Shown: piece after piece, positions 9,239-18,992 of the stretch | Layout: each line of letters begins with the position of its first letter | How positions within the stretch are numbered: the first letter of the stretch is position 1 | Assembly: GCA_020650975.1 (NCBI GenBank) | Contig: JAIPMN010001751.1 | Coordinates: 8,503 to 34,182 of the forward strand | Source: Apostichopus californicus | Taxonomy: Eukaryota > Echinodermata > Holothuroidea > Aspidochirotida > Stichopodidae | Length of the DNA: 25,680 bases | Direction of reading: 5' to 3' | Translations under genes and position numbers: made by a program | The notes under the pieces: model-generated | The model's input: the letters and a program-made list of their open reading frames with translations, nothing else | Told to the model about the DNA's origin: nothing | Database searches by the model: none

Positions 9239-9394
9239 AGGGACAGAGCTGAAGAAGGCAGCAAATGCTCATAGGGCATACAGTAATTCACCATAGGAGC
9301 AGTCTTTTCCAAAAGAGCAAACTACATTACTACAGCAATACTTATTTGCTTTATCGTAAGCATCAAGAAGTCAGTAAGCATGAATAAGAATCTT

Positions 9395-9405
9395 GTAAAG
9401 GATAT
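9395..9405 (-). promoter_or_regulatory. U12 AT-AC 5' splice site ATATCCTTTAC
   Basis: The minus strand reads AGAAGAT then ATATCCTTTAC. All nine positions of the AT-AC class 5' consensus are present, complementary to U11 and U6atac RNAs. Confidence 0.93.
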
Positions 9406-9489
9406 ATCTTCTGCTTCTCTTCGTTATGGATCACATCAATGAGTTCTATGATGTTGGGATGCCGTAACCTCCGGAGTATTTCAATCTCC
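9406..9489 (-). CDS. STK11: STK11/LKB1 kinase, exon 2 (helix C)
   Basis: This 84-nt exon follows acceptor ATTCCGCCATAG. It starts with the last base of a codon and encodes EIEILRRLRHPNIIELIDVI and HNEEKQK, then two bases of Met. It matches human [20 protein letters not shown] and YNEEKQK with no gaps. It holds helix C, whose first Glu pairs with the ATP-anchoring Lys encoded upstream, plus strand 4. The exon ends at the AT-AC donor rather than a GT. The first exon, with the glycine loop and the catalytic Lys, was not found in this window. Confidence 0.95.
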
Positions 9490-9719
9490 CTATGGCGGAA
9501 TAAAGAAAGAAGAATTAAAAGTGAAAGTGAAAAAACCTAAGAGAATCAATATGTTTTAGCTCAACTCTTACACAATATGGTAGCATAGCATGTGTGTACA
9601 ACAACAACGAAACTGAACTGAAAGGTAAGTATAACTTTTATCAAACATCATATACTGATCACAAAGACCACGCTTGGTCAGATCAAACCAACCATATTAG
9701 CAGACTTAATGTGCTCTTT

Positions 9720-10360
9720 GACCTCTTTTGGCTCCCAGATGACCTTTGACCTGCAAGTTTAAGTATAAAGTTAATGACCAATCATCTGGTGAGCAGTATG
9801 ACTAAGTTTTATCAAAATCAAACATATACCCTTGGAAAAGAATGCATTTACATGTTTTAACCTGTTTTATCCTATTTTAACCCAAATGACCGTTGACCTT
9901 AAAATGAAACATCTCTTTTGATTAATAATGTTCTGATAGTTATTCATAGTTTTATCAAAATCAAACATAAAGCTGAGGGCTAGTATAATTGTGATTTTTG
10001 CTGTGATTAGATTTAATGTGATTTGATGTGATGTGATTTTGATGTGATTTTTGCTGTTTGACTAGTTTTTTCCCCAAATGACACTTGACCTTAAATTAAG
10101 TACACCTTTTATAACCAATCATCTAATGTTCACAATGACCACATTTGAAAAAAATAACCTAGTAGTGCTTTTGCTTGATTTTACTCTTCTACCTCTCCTG
10201 ACCCAAATGACGATGGACCCCAACCCTAAACACCTAACTCAGTCCTACTTTGAAATTAATCTCATCATTCTTTACATATCATTAGGTTTAATGCCTTGTC
10301 CCTACATGTTGACAAGCAGAACCAACATGCAAAAATGCATTTTGGTTTTGATGATGTAAC
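9720..10360 (+). repeat. TGACC-module repeat, cluster 1
   Basis: Degenerate modules of about 130-190 bp each contain a TGACC-x3-GACC core, at 9740 (TGACCTTTGACCT), 9887 (TGACCGTTGACC), 10079 (TGACACTTGACC) and 10208 (TGACGATGGACC). The phrase GTTTTATCAAAATCAAACATA recurs at about 9805 and 9950. Near 10000-10060 there is a local TGATGTGATTT simple repeat. The short open frames here are chance. Confidence 0.7.
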
Positions 10361-10440
10361 ATGAGCAGTTTTCTTCATGAATCTGACGTAATGTATAGTG
10401 AGGGTACATGTTTACAAGAATTTCACGATTTGACCTCTGA

Positions 10441-11020
10441 TGACCCCAAATGACCTTTGACCTCCACCAACCAGAAAACCAGTGGGCTTATTGTGATTCC
10501 TTGCCAATTATATGATTTAAGTCTGAAAATGTTTACATTTGACCCTGTGACCTCATTAATTTTCCTGAGACTAGCACCAAGATCAATAGGGCTCTTCTAC
10601 TCACTTTGGAGCGTTGTTCAGTTACCATGTTTACAAACTATTTTAGTGGAAATCAACTTACGCCCACCCCCCTAATAAATATGCATAATATCAACTTGAA
10701 CATATATTACCATGTACCCACTATCTACAAACACATTAATACCAAGTATGAATAAATTCTGACATTCGGTGGGAAGTTATAAACATTTGGAGATTTTCAC
10801 GTTTGACCTGTGACCTCATTACTATTCATGAGATGAGCACCAAAATCAATAGGGTTCATCTACTCACTATAGCGCATCTATGTTACAAGTATGACTTCAA
10901 TCCAAATTGTCGTTGTTCAGTTACTGTGTTTACAAGCTATTTTAGTGAAAATCAACATAAGCCCGCCCCCTAATAAATATGCATTATATCAACTTGAACA
11001 TATATCACCATGTGCTTTTG
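10441..11020 (+). repeat. Composite repeat with two tandem CCCCCTAATAAATATGCAT modules
   Basis: It starts with TGACCTTTGACCTCCACCAA (10451), then AACCAGAAAACCAGTGGGCT and GTGATTCCTTGCCAAT. Two modules of about 250 bp follow (about 10527-10735 and 10793-11015). Each has TTGACC-TGTGACCTCATTA, an AATAGGG-TC-TCTACTCACT phrase, GTTGTTCAGTTAC, TGTTTACAA-CTATTTTAGTG and CCCCCTAATAAATATGCAT. The same composite in the same order recurs at 24965-25475. Confidence 0.85.
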
Positions 11021-11054
11021 TTGCTATTGTTGATATATCGTGTTTAAGAGCCAA

Positions 11055-11138
11055 GGGTGTCACATACACACGCACACACACACACTAAAACACGCAATCA
11101 CCATCGCATAGATTCCTTGAGCCTTTGTGCAAGGAATC
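11055..11138 (+). repeat. Repeat-family 3' end: CA tract plus terminal hairpin
   Basis: A CA-rich tract (CACACGCACACACACACAC region, 11064-11085) is followed by CATCGCATA and a perfect 9-bp hairpin: GATTCCTTG (11111-11119) pairs with CAAGGAATC (11130-11138). Weaker versions of this end occur near 15058-15071 and 18820-18846. The same order of gagatatc, CA tract and AAGGAATC hairpin suggests a shared 3' end of one mobile family. Confidence 0.7.
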
Positions 11139-11184
11139 AAAAAACAATAGGCTTCTTTAACTCAATGTGGTACTTCTACACACT

Positions 11185-11570
11185 AAATAAGAGGTCGGCC
11201 CAAGCTTCGAGTATTGAGATAACGTGATGACAAGGTTTTCACAATTTGACCCCTAGTGACACCAAATGACCTTTGCCCTTCACCAAAAACTATAGGCTTC
11301 TTTTACACATTGTGGTACTCCTACACACTAAATATGAAGTCTGCCCATGCTTATGAGATATCCTGTTTATAAGGTTTTCAATTTGACCCCTGGTGGTGAC
11401 CCCAAATGACCTTTGACCTCCACCAAAACAATAGGCTTCTTGTACTCAATGTGGTACTTCTACACACCAATATTAAATTGGTCTGACCTTCGATCCCTTC
11501 TTGAGATATCGTGTTAACAAGCTGGGCGTCACAAACACACTCACTCACACGCACACACGCCCATGTTTGT
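11185..11570 (+). repeat. TGACC-module repeat, cluster 2, with 140-bp period
   Basis: AAATGACCTTTG occurs at 11264 and 11404, exactly 140 bp apart. The full motif TGACCTTTGACCT is at 11407-11419. The intervening phrases match: CCAAAA-ACTATAGGCTTCTT or CAATAGGCTTCTT, TGTGGTACT, CTACACAC, and GAGATATC-TGTT. The cluster ends in a CA tract (about 11528-11560). A second CA tract follows at 11758-11785. Confidence 0.8.
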
Positions 11571-11859
11571 ATTACATTCAGACTGAGGACCCCATTGTAT
11601 TTTCCATTGTTCAAATCCACGTACCCTAACCTTAACAATACCCCATACAATAGAATTCTTCCGAGGACGTGGTGATTCTTTAGAAATCACAACCAAGGAC
11701 CTTAAATTCTTTTGTTCAAGTCCTAGGTCAGATAGCAAAACAAAGGCACACCCATACGCATACACACACATACATACACACATACGCCATCATGAATGCA
11801 AAGGCTAAGATTATCATCGAAACCAAAAAGGCTTAACACCAATTCTTAGATTTCTTGAC

Positions 11860-12390
11860 ACTTTATTGCACAATTTAGGCCAATATAATCATTGACCTCA
11901 ATTGACCTTTGGCTCTATCACTAAATCTGTCCTGTTTTAAAGTCTTATTATTCTTTGCATTACATGCAGTTTAATGCCTTCTCCCTACATGTTGACAACC
12001 AGACAATGGCTAAAAATTAATTGAAAATTTCTTGACCTTTGAACTCTGAACTTTCACCTATAACATCACCAATCATGCAGGCATGAGTTTACATCCATAC
12101 ATTACATGTAGGGCTGTGAGATAAAACTTTCACTTTTGACCCTTTGTCCTCATTAATATTCATGATGAGAATGGCAAAATAACGTTTCGCTACACACTAA
12201 TCTACACTTTAAAGTATGACCAACATCCATACTTTCCCTATTGCATTACCACATACCCTAGGCAACTGCAACATTCACACAGATTTATGCTAACCCAGAA
12301 TGCATACAGTTTCTATAGGTTCCTTTGCTCCCAGCAAGGAACCAAACACTAGAATGTCAGCAGACTTATTGTAGCAATTTCTTGCAACAG
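11860..12390 (+). repeat. Related TGACC repeat with GTTTAATGCCTT-CTCCCTACATG module
   Basis: Contains CACAATTTAGGCCAAT (11870s), ATTGACCTCAATTGACCTTTGG, and TTTAATGCCTTCTCCCTACA (about 11971) followed by TGTTGACA-CCAGA. The same module occurs at about 10288-10320 on this strand and inverted at about 23520-23760. The region ends at the left target duplication of the second hAT element. Confidence 0.7.
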
Positions 12391-12397
12391 TTTGTAC

Positions 12398-13991
12398 TAG
12401 TGCTGATAGTCATAATCAATTAATCGCCAGTAGTGGCAATTACACTTTGGAAGTGCTATTATTCACGCTCAAAACCTAAAATGCAATTACTACAAGCTAG
12501 CACCACACATTATCTGCTTTTGAAAAATAGCCTAACACATCAAAAACAACACTTAAGTAGTTTGTCAGCAAATATTGCAAAATTACAGGTTCTCACAATG
12601 CTACAGTAGCACTGTGCTGTGTTAAAAATCGGCAAGCATTTGCTCCAGTTAGATTCATGGGTTTACCAGTCAGTAAAACGCTTGTACTGCAGTGCAACAT
12701 TTCAGTCCTAGCAAAGTTTGATCATTGTGCATGATGGCAAATTCCTAAGTGATTAATATTTTACGATTGCCAAAGTATTTGTCATTTCTTCAAACATGTT
12801 TACAATTACTTCATTACTGGCCTGGTTCACATTTATCGGATGTCTGATCGAGTGTGTTGATTGTGGTGTAGTATAATTTCAATGTGCAAAATATAAAGGC
12901 AAGAGCCTAGCCTAGAACATTGAATATCCATCTACAGAATACTCTTGCATACTAATCATCACTGCTACAATGTGTTACATCTATTCATTGTTTGCACGTT
13001 GGCTTTGATTAGTGCTTAGGGAAGGCTTGCAAATTTAAGGGACGATCATCTCCGGCCCAGCCGTTGCTACCCAGTGTAATGACACAGACACTAGCTGGTA
13101 ATGAGTCACGCTTGAACGCACGTGTACATTTCCTGGCTTCCAAGAGTCTGTGGACAGTTGCAGGCACTGACTATAAGACCACAAATTCAGCCCCTAAAAC
13201 ACAAAAGAAGACCAGACAATGAGCTGCCAATACGGTCCAGGATGTACATAAAGTATCATAGAATTCTCTCTGCAGGTTCAAGAATTTTTATCAATGAATA
13301 GCATGTCAATTTAGCTGTCATCTGAGACGACCAAATAACTGTGGGGCAATCAAAACTTGTCATATCGTGATGTGCGGGTTGGTCAGCGAAACCACAATGT
13401 TTAGATAAGGCTGGTTAATGTTCCCAGAAACAAACGGGAAAAAAACAGCCACAGAAACAACCATGTATACAGAAACCACGTAAAATGGCATTTCACATAA
13501 AAAATGTCCAACGTTACCAATAACGATTGCATTTTGAAAAAAGTTTAGTTAAAATCAACTTGCGATTATTTTATCCGTCATAAAATCCCGTAAATTTCCA
13601 TGTCAGCCTTTCCTTAGTCCTATATGAAATTAAAAAATCATAAATTTTGATAATTTCAATATTTACGCCTGATTAATAGTAGTTGTAGTAGCCTCGTAGA
13701 TTCATTCAAAAGTTTTTGATTTACTATGAAGAATTTTCAGAAACGTTGTAGTTTGAAAGATGTTCAGAGTGTTTGTTTGGTAAATGTTTTAATATGATTT
13801 AGACACCACACGTTTACACATGAAAGAAACAATAAAGAGAGTTCACCATGGAAAAACATTGTTTTGACTGTTTTTCTGCAATGTAAAAATGACAGTGATG
13901 ACGTCATCACTGTAACAGAGTAATCGCAGTAATTGCGAGAAGAGCAATGCGATTAATCGACTACAAAAATAAGAGTCAACTATCAGCACTG
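12398..13991. mobile_element. Second non-autonomous hAT-like DNA transposon (1594 bp)
   Basis: The left end is TAGTGCTGATAGTCATAATC and the reverse complement of the right end is CAGTGCTGATAGTTGACTC. They agree over 12 of the first 13 bases, and both continue to a TTAATCG block slightly further in. The flanks carry an 8-bp near-duplication GTTTGTAC (12390-12397) and GTTTGTTC (13992-13999), 7 of 8 identical. End sequence and duplication length are those of the hAT superfamily. No open frame longer than chance exists inside, so it cannot encode a transposase. It is older or more diverged than the element at 2590. Confidence 0.82.
13892..13913. promoter_or_regulatory. Perfect 22-bp palindrome with a CRE core
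   Basis: The palindrome is ACAG then TGATGACGTCATCA then CTGT, fully self-complementary. The centre TGACGTCA is the canonical CREB/ATF site. It lies within the right subterminal part of the second hAT element, so it may be a transposase-binding or structural element rather than a host enhancer. Confidence 0.6.
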
Positions 13992-14129
13992 GTTTGTTCG
14001 GTATGTGAGTGAGAACATTTAATGCAAACTGTGCAAAGATAGATCTTAGTATGCTTGATAGGGTTCATCCAAACACCAAGTGTGTATTCATCTGTTTTCT
14101 ATTATGATAACTAGGATTGCAGGCTTTGA

Positions 14130-15080
14130 TCTCTGTGAGTTCAAATGACCTTTTACTTCTGCTAGCTCAAATGACCTTTGACCTCTATTAGCTCAAATGA
14201 CATTGACCTTCACATTAAGTTCACAAAGAATTACTGGGCTCTTGTAATCATCATAGGAAAGTCATCTGCAAATATGATATCTGATGAAACTACCTATCTT
14301 ATGATGTCATGTTTAAATTTCCAGAGTGTAACCTCTGCAGAACCCAAACGTCCAGTATCCTACACCAAAAACAATAGAGTTCTAGTATTCATTATAGAGA
14401 AACCATAGCCATACACCAGCTACTGCAGTTTTCTATCTGGAAATACTGTATTTACATAGTGTTCAAGTTTTGACAACTATTGATCTTGACTGAATCCTGA
14501 CCTACATTAATTTGGGTACAAACTATACAATACACAAGGGCTATCATACCAGGCATATATGAGCTCCATTCATGTTCTGGTTCTGGAGATACAGCACTTC
14601 TGATATATTCAAATTTTGCCCTCTGCTGACCCCAGATGACCTTTGACCTTCACCAAAAACAAAAAGGTTTGCTGAACTAATTACAGGAAGTCCACATGCC
14701 AAATATACAAACTGCACATGCGACCTTCCTTGAGATATCTTGTTCACAAGATTTTAACACTTTTTTCCCCTTGAGCTGTTGACCTCAAATGACCTTTCAC
14801 ATTCATAAAAAACACTACAGATTGTTTACTCACCACCAAGTTTGAACTTCTTGCAACTTTTACTTCTTGAGATATTATGTGAACAATGTTTGCAGACTTT
14901 GACCTGTGCTGACCTGAATGACCTTTGACCAACACTAAAAACAATCCAAAACCAGTTCTACCTAAGGGGAATCTATGTACCAAATATGAAATGTACCGCA
15001 GTTATCCTTCTGAAGTAGGAGCATTTAAAAGCAAGTGTCACATCACCATCGCATCTATCCTTCGGCAAGGAATCAAAAGG
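14130..15080 (+). repeat. TGACC-module repeat, cluster 3
   Basis: Three closely spaced cores lie at 14146, 14172 and 14198 (about 26-bp period, CTCAAATGACC-type). Longer modules follow with cores at 14637 (TGACCTTTGACCT), 14790 (TGACCTTTCAC) and 14919 (TGACCTTTGACCA), spaced 153 and 129 bp. GAGATATCTTGTTCACAAG and GAGATATTATGTGAACAA link the modules. It ends with CATCACCATCGCATCTATCC and the small hairpin TCCTT-CGGC-AAGGA (15058-15071). Open frames reading through it are chance. Confidence 0.8.
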
Positions 15081-15089
15081 GTACAACAG

Positions 15090-16880
15090 CAGAACTACTA
15101 CTTAACACAAGTTCAGATTATAAATGCATTAAAGCAGTACTGTATGATTGGAGCAGGCAAGAGAATGAACCACACTAGTACTATACTGATAGTCCTGCTG
15201 ACTATACTGTAATACTATACTGTGAAGCACGGAATGCCAGTAAGAGGAATGAAGAATTTGAGATAAAGGTTTTCTGTGTATTAGCAATGATACCAGTTAT
15301 GTCCCAAATGAACCCTTGACCTTTCGAAAGGTATATCAGAGATCAGCGTTCACATCCAATCATGCAACGTTATCTAGCGGCACTCACTGGGATGCTCAGC
15401 CATCCATAAAAGCTGTAAGCAATTAATTGCATTCCTGACACCAGTCTATATCATCTTCTACTCTTGTAGTTCTATACTTAAACTTCTACTCATAAACATT
15501 GCAAAACAATCTACAAAGGCGAGCTGAATATTTTGTTCTTCTGTCAAGTACAGTTTTACACAAAATTTGGGCTAAGTAATAAACTGCTGATGTATTCATT
15601 ATAAAATGTTCCAAATGGGCAAGTTTTCCACATGAGGTTTTTTTTTTATATCAGAATTACAAGAACAATTTAAATATAATCTTCAATAGCTTTGTGCTTA
15701 ATGGCAAAAACGGTGTTTTCTACTTTCATTGTAAGTTGCATTAACCTTTAAGCTCCTAAGCAATCATGAAAGATTAGGCAGAACTTTAGTCTTTAAATGT
15801 TGTACTCCAAGCAAAATACTGTACCAGCTTTGGATATTGACTGGTGATGAGCAAAACATTCTAGAAAACTAGTGAAATGAATACTGAGACTACATGACCA
15901 ATAGTTACAACAATTTAAACATGTAAACAGCAGGAGGGAAGGGCGGGAAAATATCAGAAGCAATTCACGAAACCGCTACATGTATCCAAAGCTTTAAAAA
16001 CAGGAAAAGGGCAGAGCCTAAAATCCACCCAAAAACCCTCCAAATTTAGGCTGTGCATTGACAGTTAATCCAAAGATCTGCCCCCAAAAAAGCATCAAGA
16101 AAGGTCCTGATACCACTGTTAGGTAAGATTCAAGCAGATAAAAATCTGTGTCAAAAACAGAACATGCTAGACACTTTTAGTCATAGAATGAGAAAGGAGG
16201 TCATTGACCAGATGCAGTGTTAAAAGGTTTCCAGTTCACTCTAGACATGGTACTAGAGCAAGAATGCTCAGGTTGTGAGGAGTCAGGTGAGCAAGAAGTG
16301 AAGTAAATATGAAGACTTTGAATGCTACTTTTGTTTCTATAACCTGTTTTTAAGATACTTATTCACCATTAAAATATGCTATATCTCTGGAAGGCTAACT
16401 TATGAGAAGGTCCGCTCCTAATTGCTGGCCTAAATATTAATGTTAAAACATTGTTTTATAAATATCTCAATCTAAACATGTTCTTTATACAGTCATATGA
16501 ACAACAGAACACCCTTGGATGACAGTCAACATCATTGTAATACTTATAATGCATTGTAACATGGGATTTGAGACACATAAATGTGTTATCTATTGAGTTT
16601 TGTGCTGTATCTCAGGAACTGACCTAATCACCTGTGTGTTAAACTAAGAAGTCCAGCCACTTTATCTAATGCACTTCAGATGTTCAAATGGCCATTTCTA
16701 AGAATTAGTAGCGGTATATAAATTCTAACTGGACTACAGTAACAGCATTTTTTCCCCATTTATTTCATTACCAACTTCCATACCACGATTTGCATGACAA
16801 CATTAAACAGTAACATTGCAAATAAGAATTTTAAGTGTTGACCATCAATGGCTTCAAGTGATCAGCTAAGTTCCTACAAT
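15090..16880. other. Intron sequence with no recognised element
   Basis: I see no exon, tandem array or clear terminal repeat here. One isolated core, AATGAACCCTTGACCTTTCG near 15306, belongs to the TGACC family. A T-run sits near 15638. A tract of A-rich and purine-rich sequence occurs around 15920-16100. Confidence 0.5.
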
Positions 16881-17140
16881 ATTGTGGACCTACTGTCTCC
16901 AGTTCATCCAAGGTTATCATGTCCAAGAAGTTGTCAGACTTTGGCCTATATTAACCAAAAATGACCTTTGTCCTTCACCAATTTCAACAGGATTGTCCTG
17001 TACACCAATCCATGTACCAATTATGAAGTACACACACATACATGAACTTCTTGAGTTAGAGTATTTACAAGCAGGTACCAAATACACCATCACTATCCCA
17101 CAGCTTCTCTTTGCCTCTGGCATGCATCAAAAACAATAAC
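16880..17140 (+). repeat. TGACC-module repeat, cluster 4 (single module)
   Basis: Contains AAAATGACCTTTGTCCTTCACC (about 16960), AACAGGATTGTCCTGTACACC, ACTTCTTGAG-TTA-AGTATTTACAAGCAGG and an end resembling CCATC-CTATCC-CTTT-GCCTCTGGCA. Order and wording follow the other modules, though it is more diverged. Confidence 0.7.
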
Positions 17141-18420
17141 AAAACAGCAAACAATTTTTATGGATTCAAATAGGAGGGAGGAAACTCATGTTTCAAGGAT
17201 ATTGTGAAATGTATGTGTCCTTTAAACAGCTCTCTCTGCTAGGGAAGCATTATTGCAGAGACGGAGAGAAAGACATACATTGCATAATGGAAATGGGCAT
17301 GTTGATTGCATAAAATCTACGTAGCCTGCGATGTACAGGTCAATACATCTGCCAGAACATGCATCTGATTGATATTTTCATTTTGACCAAAACAATATAG
17401 AGTTGGGACAAAACATTTTGTTTGAATATTCCATTATCTGGGTCTCTTCCATTGCGGAAAAATTTTGGACAAAATATTTCATCATGATTGTGATATCATC
17501 ATGATATCATCATGATTAACAATAAAAAAAAATCATTTCGATACAATAAGCTATAAGGAAAACAACAGGATAGAACTGTTTAATTACCTTCCTGCTATTC
17601 ACTTAAATAAAAGTGAAACATTTCCCCCATCAGCAAGTGCCTATAACAGTTGAAAATTGAAACAGGCACAGGTAAGTTTGTACAGCCACACAGTGGGCTC
17701 TCTGTCAATGCTATGTTTCTACTACGTTAATTTACATCTAATGTATATTCCCTCAATACATGTTACACTCGAACATTGGAGCAATTAAAATCATTTACTG
17801 AATCAATTCCAAGCACTTCCTTGCTTGTTTGAACTCACACAGGGCTGCCACTGTGACAGTTTCAAACTAAATCCATGGAGGACTTTTCCAAAAAATTTAC
17901 GATCAGCTACAAAACTTGGCCAAAGGCCAAGTTAATTCCAAGGTTAGCTTGAGTTCAGTTTACTCTAAACACACAGTGCCTGGGAACAGTTTTGTTTGCT
18001 CTTGTTGAGTGCTCTAGAAAAAGGCCAGTAACAACAGTAGCAGTATTAGTTATTTATCTGCTCAAAACACCTGAAGATTTTTGCTGATGAAAGAATTAAT
18101 GCAACAGACACAATCATCATCATCATCATCCAGGTAAATATCGGGTGAAACAATATATAATACAAAGTTAATTGCAAGGTTTTCACATACAAACAAACTG
18201 ATGCCAAAACTAAACCAGTTACAAATTTCCATTGGCCATTGCAATGAGCATGAACCTTCATATTTTAATAAAAGGTAAAATATCAAGCAAGGTAGGCAAA
18301 GAGCTGCTATTAGAAACCATGTAGTACCAATGATGGGGAAATCTACATATTAAGTGTTATGTCAGCATTCTCCTTGATATATTTCCAAACATTCAAGGCT
18401 TGTCTACAAGGTGTTCATTC
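17140..18420. other. Intron sequence with simple repeats only
   Basis: The only structure I see is an overlapping ATCATGATATC patch (about 17483-17516), which is palindromic, and (ATC)6 at 18113-18130. No exon or transposon end was recognised. Confidence 0.5.
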
Positions 18421-18429
18421 TTTAGCCGC

Positions 18430-18850
18430 TGGCAATGTCCAAGGACCTTTGACCTCCTCCAGCAATGGAAGTGGCAGATGTCAACAAGGGGGATCTTCTG
18501 ACTAAGTTTGAAATTCATCATGCTTTAAACTAATGACAACCGCCACAACACTCGAAATGGTTCTTGTACAGTGTATTGTACAAACTAAGTTTGAAACTCA
18601 TACAAGTTTGTTTCTTGAGTTACCATGTTTATCTTTTTTCAAGAATCAATTGGCGAATGACCTGCAACCTACACTGAGTACAAAAGAGTAGCTAAACACA
18701 CCAAAGGGGATCTACACACAAGTACAGAATTTGTCCAGATGAACCTCTTTGAGTTCATTTATTTACAAGCAGGATAACATACACACACATGTATACACAA
18801 ACAATCAACACAGCCTAATTTCCTTATAAATGCCTCTGGCAAGGAATGAA
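18430..18850 (+). repeat. TGACC-module repeat, cluster 5
   Basis: Begins near GGACCTTTGACCTCCTCC (18445) and continues through ACTAAGTTTGAAA-TCAT phrases and a TTTACAAGCAGG phrase to a CA-rich tract (18780-18800). It finishes with the hairpin TTCCTT (18820-18825) pairing with AAGGAA (18841-18846), the same end as at 11111-11138. Confidence 0.7.
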
Positions 18851-18992
18851 TAATATATGGCCAACCATACCACACAGGTAATGGTTACAAATTCAAGCCC
18901 ATTGCCTATTCTTTTATTTTCCCAGTAACACCATTTCAAGGAACAGTAGCTGAAATGGTTTATGAATATCTTTGTTCACTGAAAGTTCAAAC

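Larger units (their letters stand above)
7731..9405 (-). other. STK11 intron 2: U12-type AT-AC intron (1675 nt)
   Basis: Reading the minus strand, exon 2 ends AAG-AT and the intron begins ATATCCTTTAC, which matches the minor-spliceosome AT-AC 5' site consensus ATATCCTTT exactly. The intron ends TTGCCTTAACCACTAATTAC before exon 3. Within this, GCCTTAAC matches the U12 branch-site consensus TTCCTTAAC closely, and the predicted branch A (7742) is 11 nt from the last intron base. Joining exon 2 and exon 3 here gives one Met codon (AT plus G) and preserves the reading frame. Human LKB1 intron 2 is known to be an AT-AC intron, so this class has been kept. The intron also contains the minisatellite at 8893-9238. 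Confidence 0.95.

Noticed and set aside
11378-11783. Overlapping minus-strand frames with Cys/Val-rich protein (MCVCMCVYAYG)
   Set aside because: They are translations of CA/TG dinucleotide tracts and TGACC repeats.
14178-15212. Several 70-95 codon frames in both directions
   Set aside because: All lie in the TGACC-module repeats, and similar frames appear in other copies only by shared sequence, with no conserved start.
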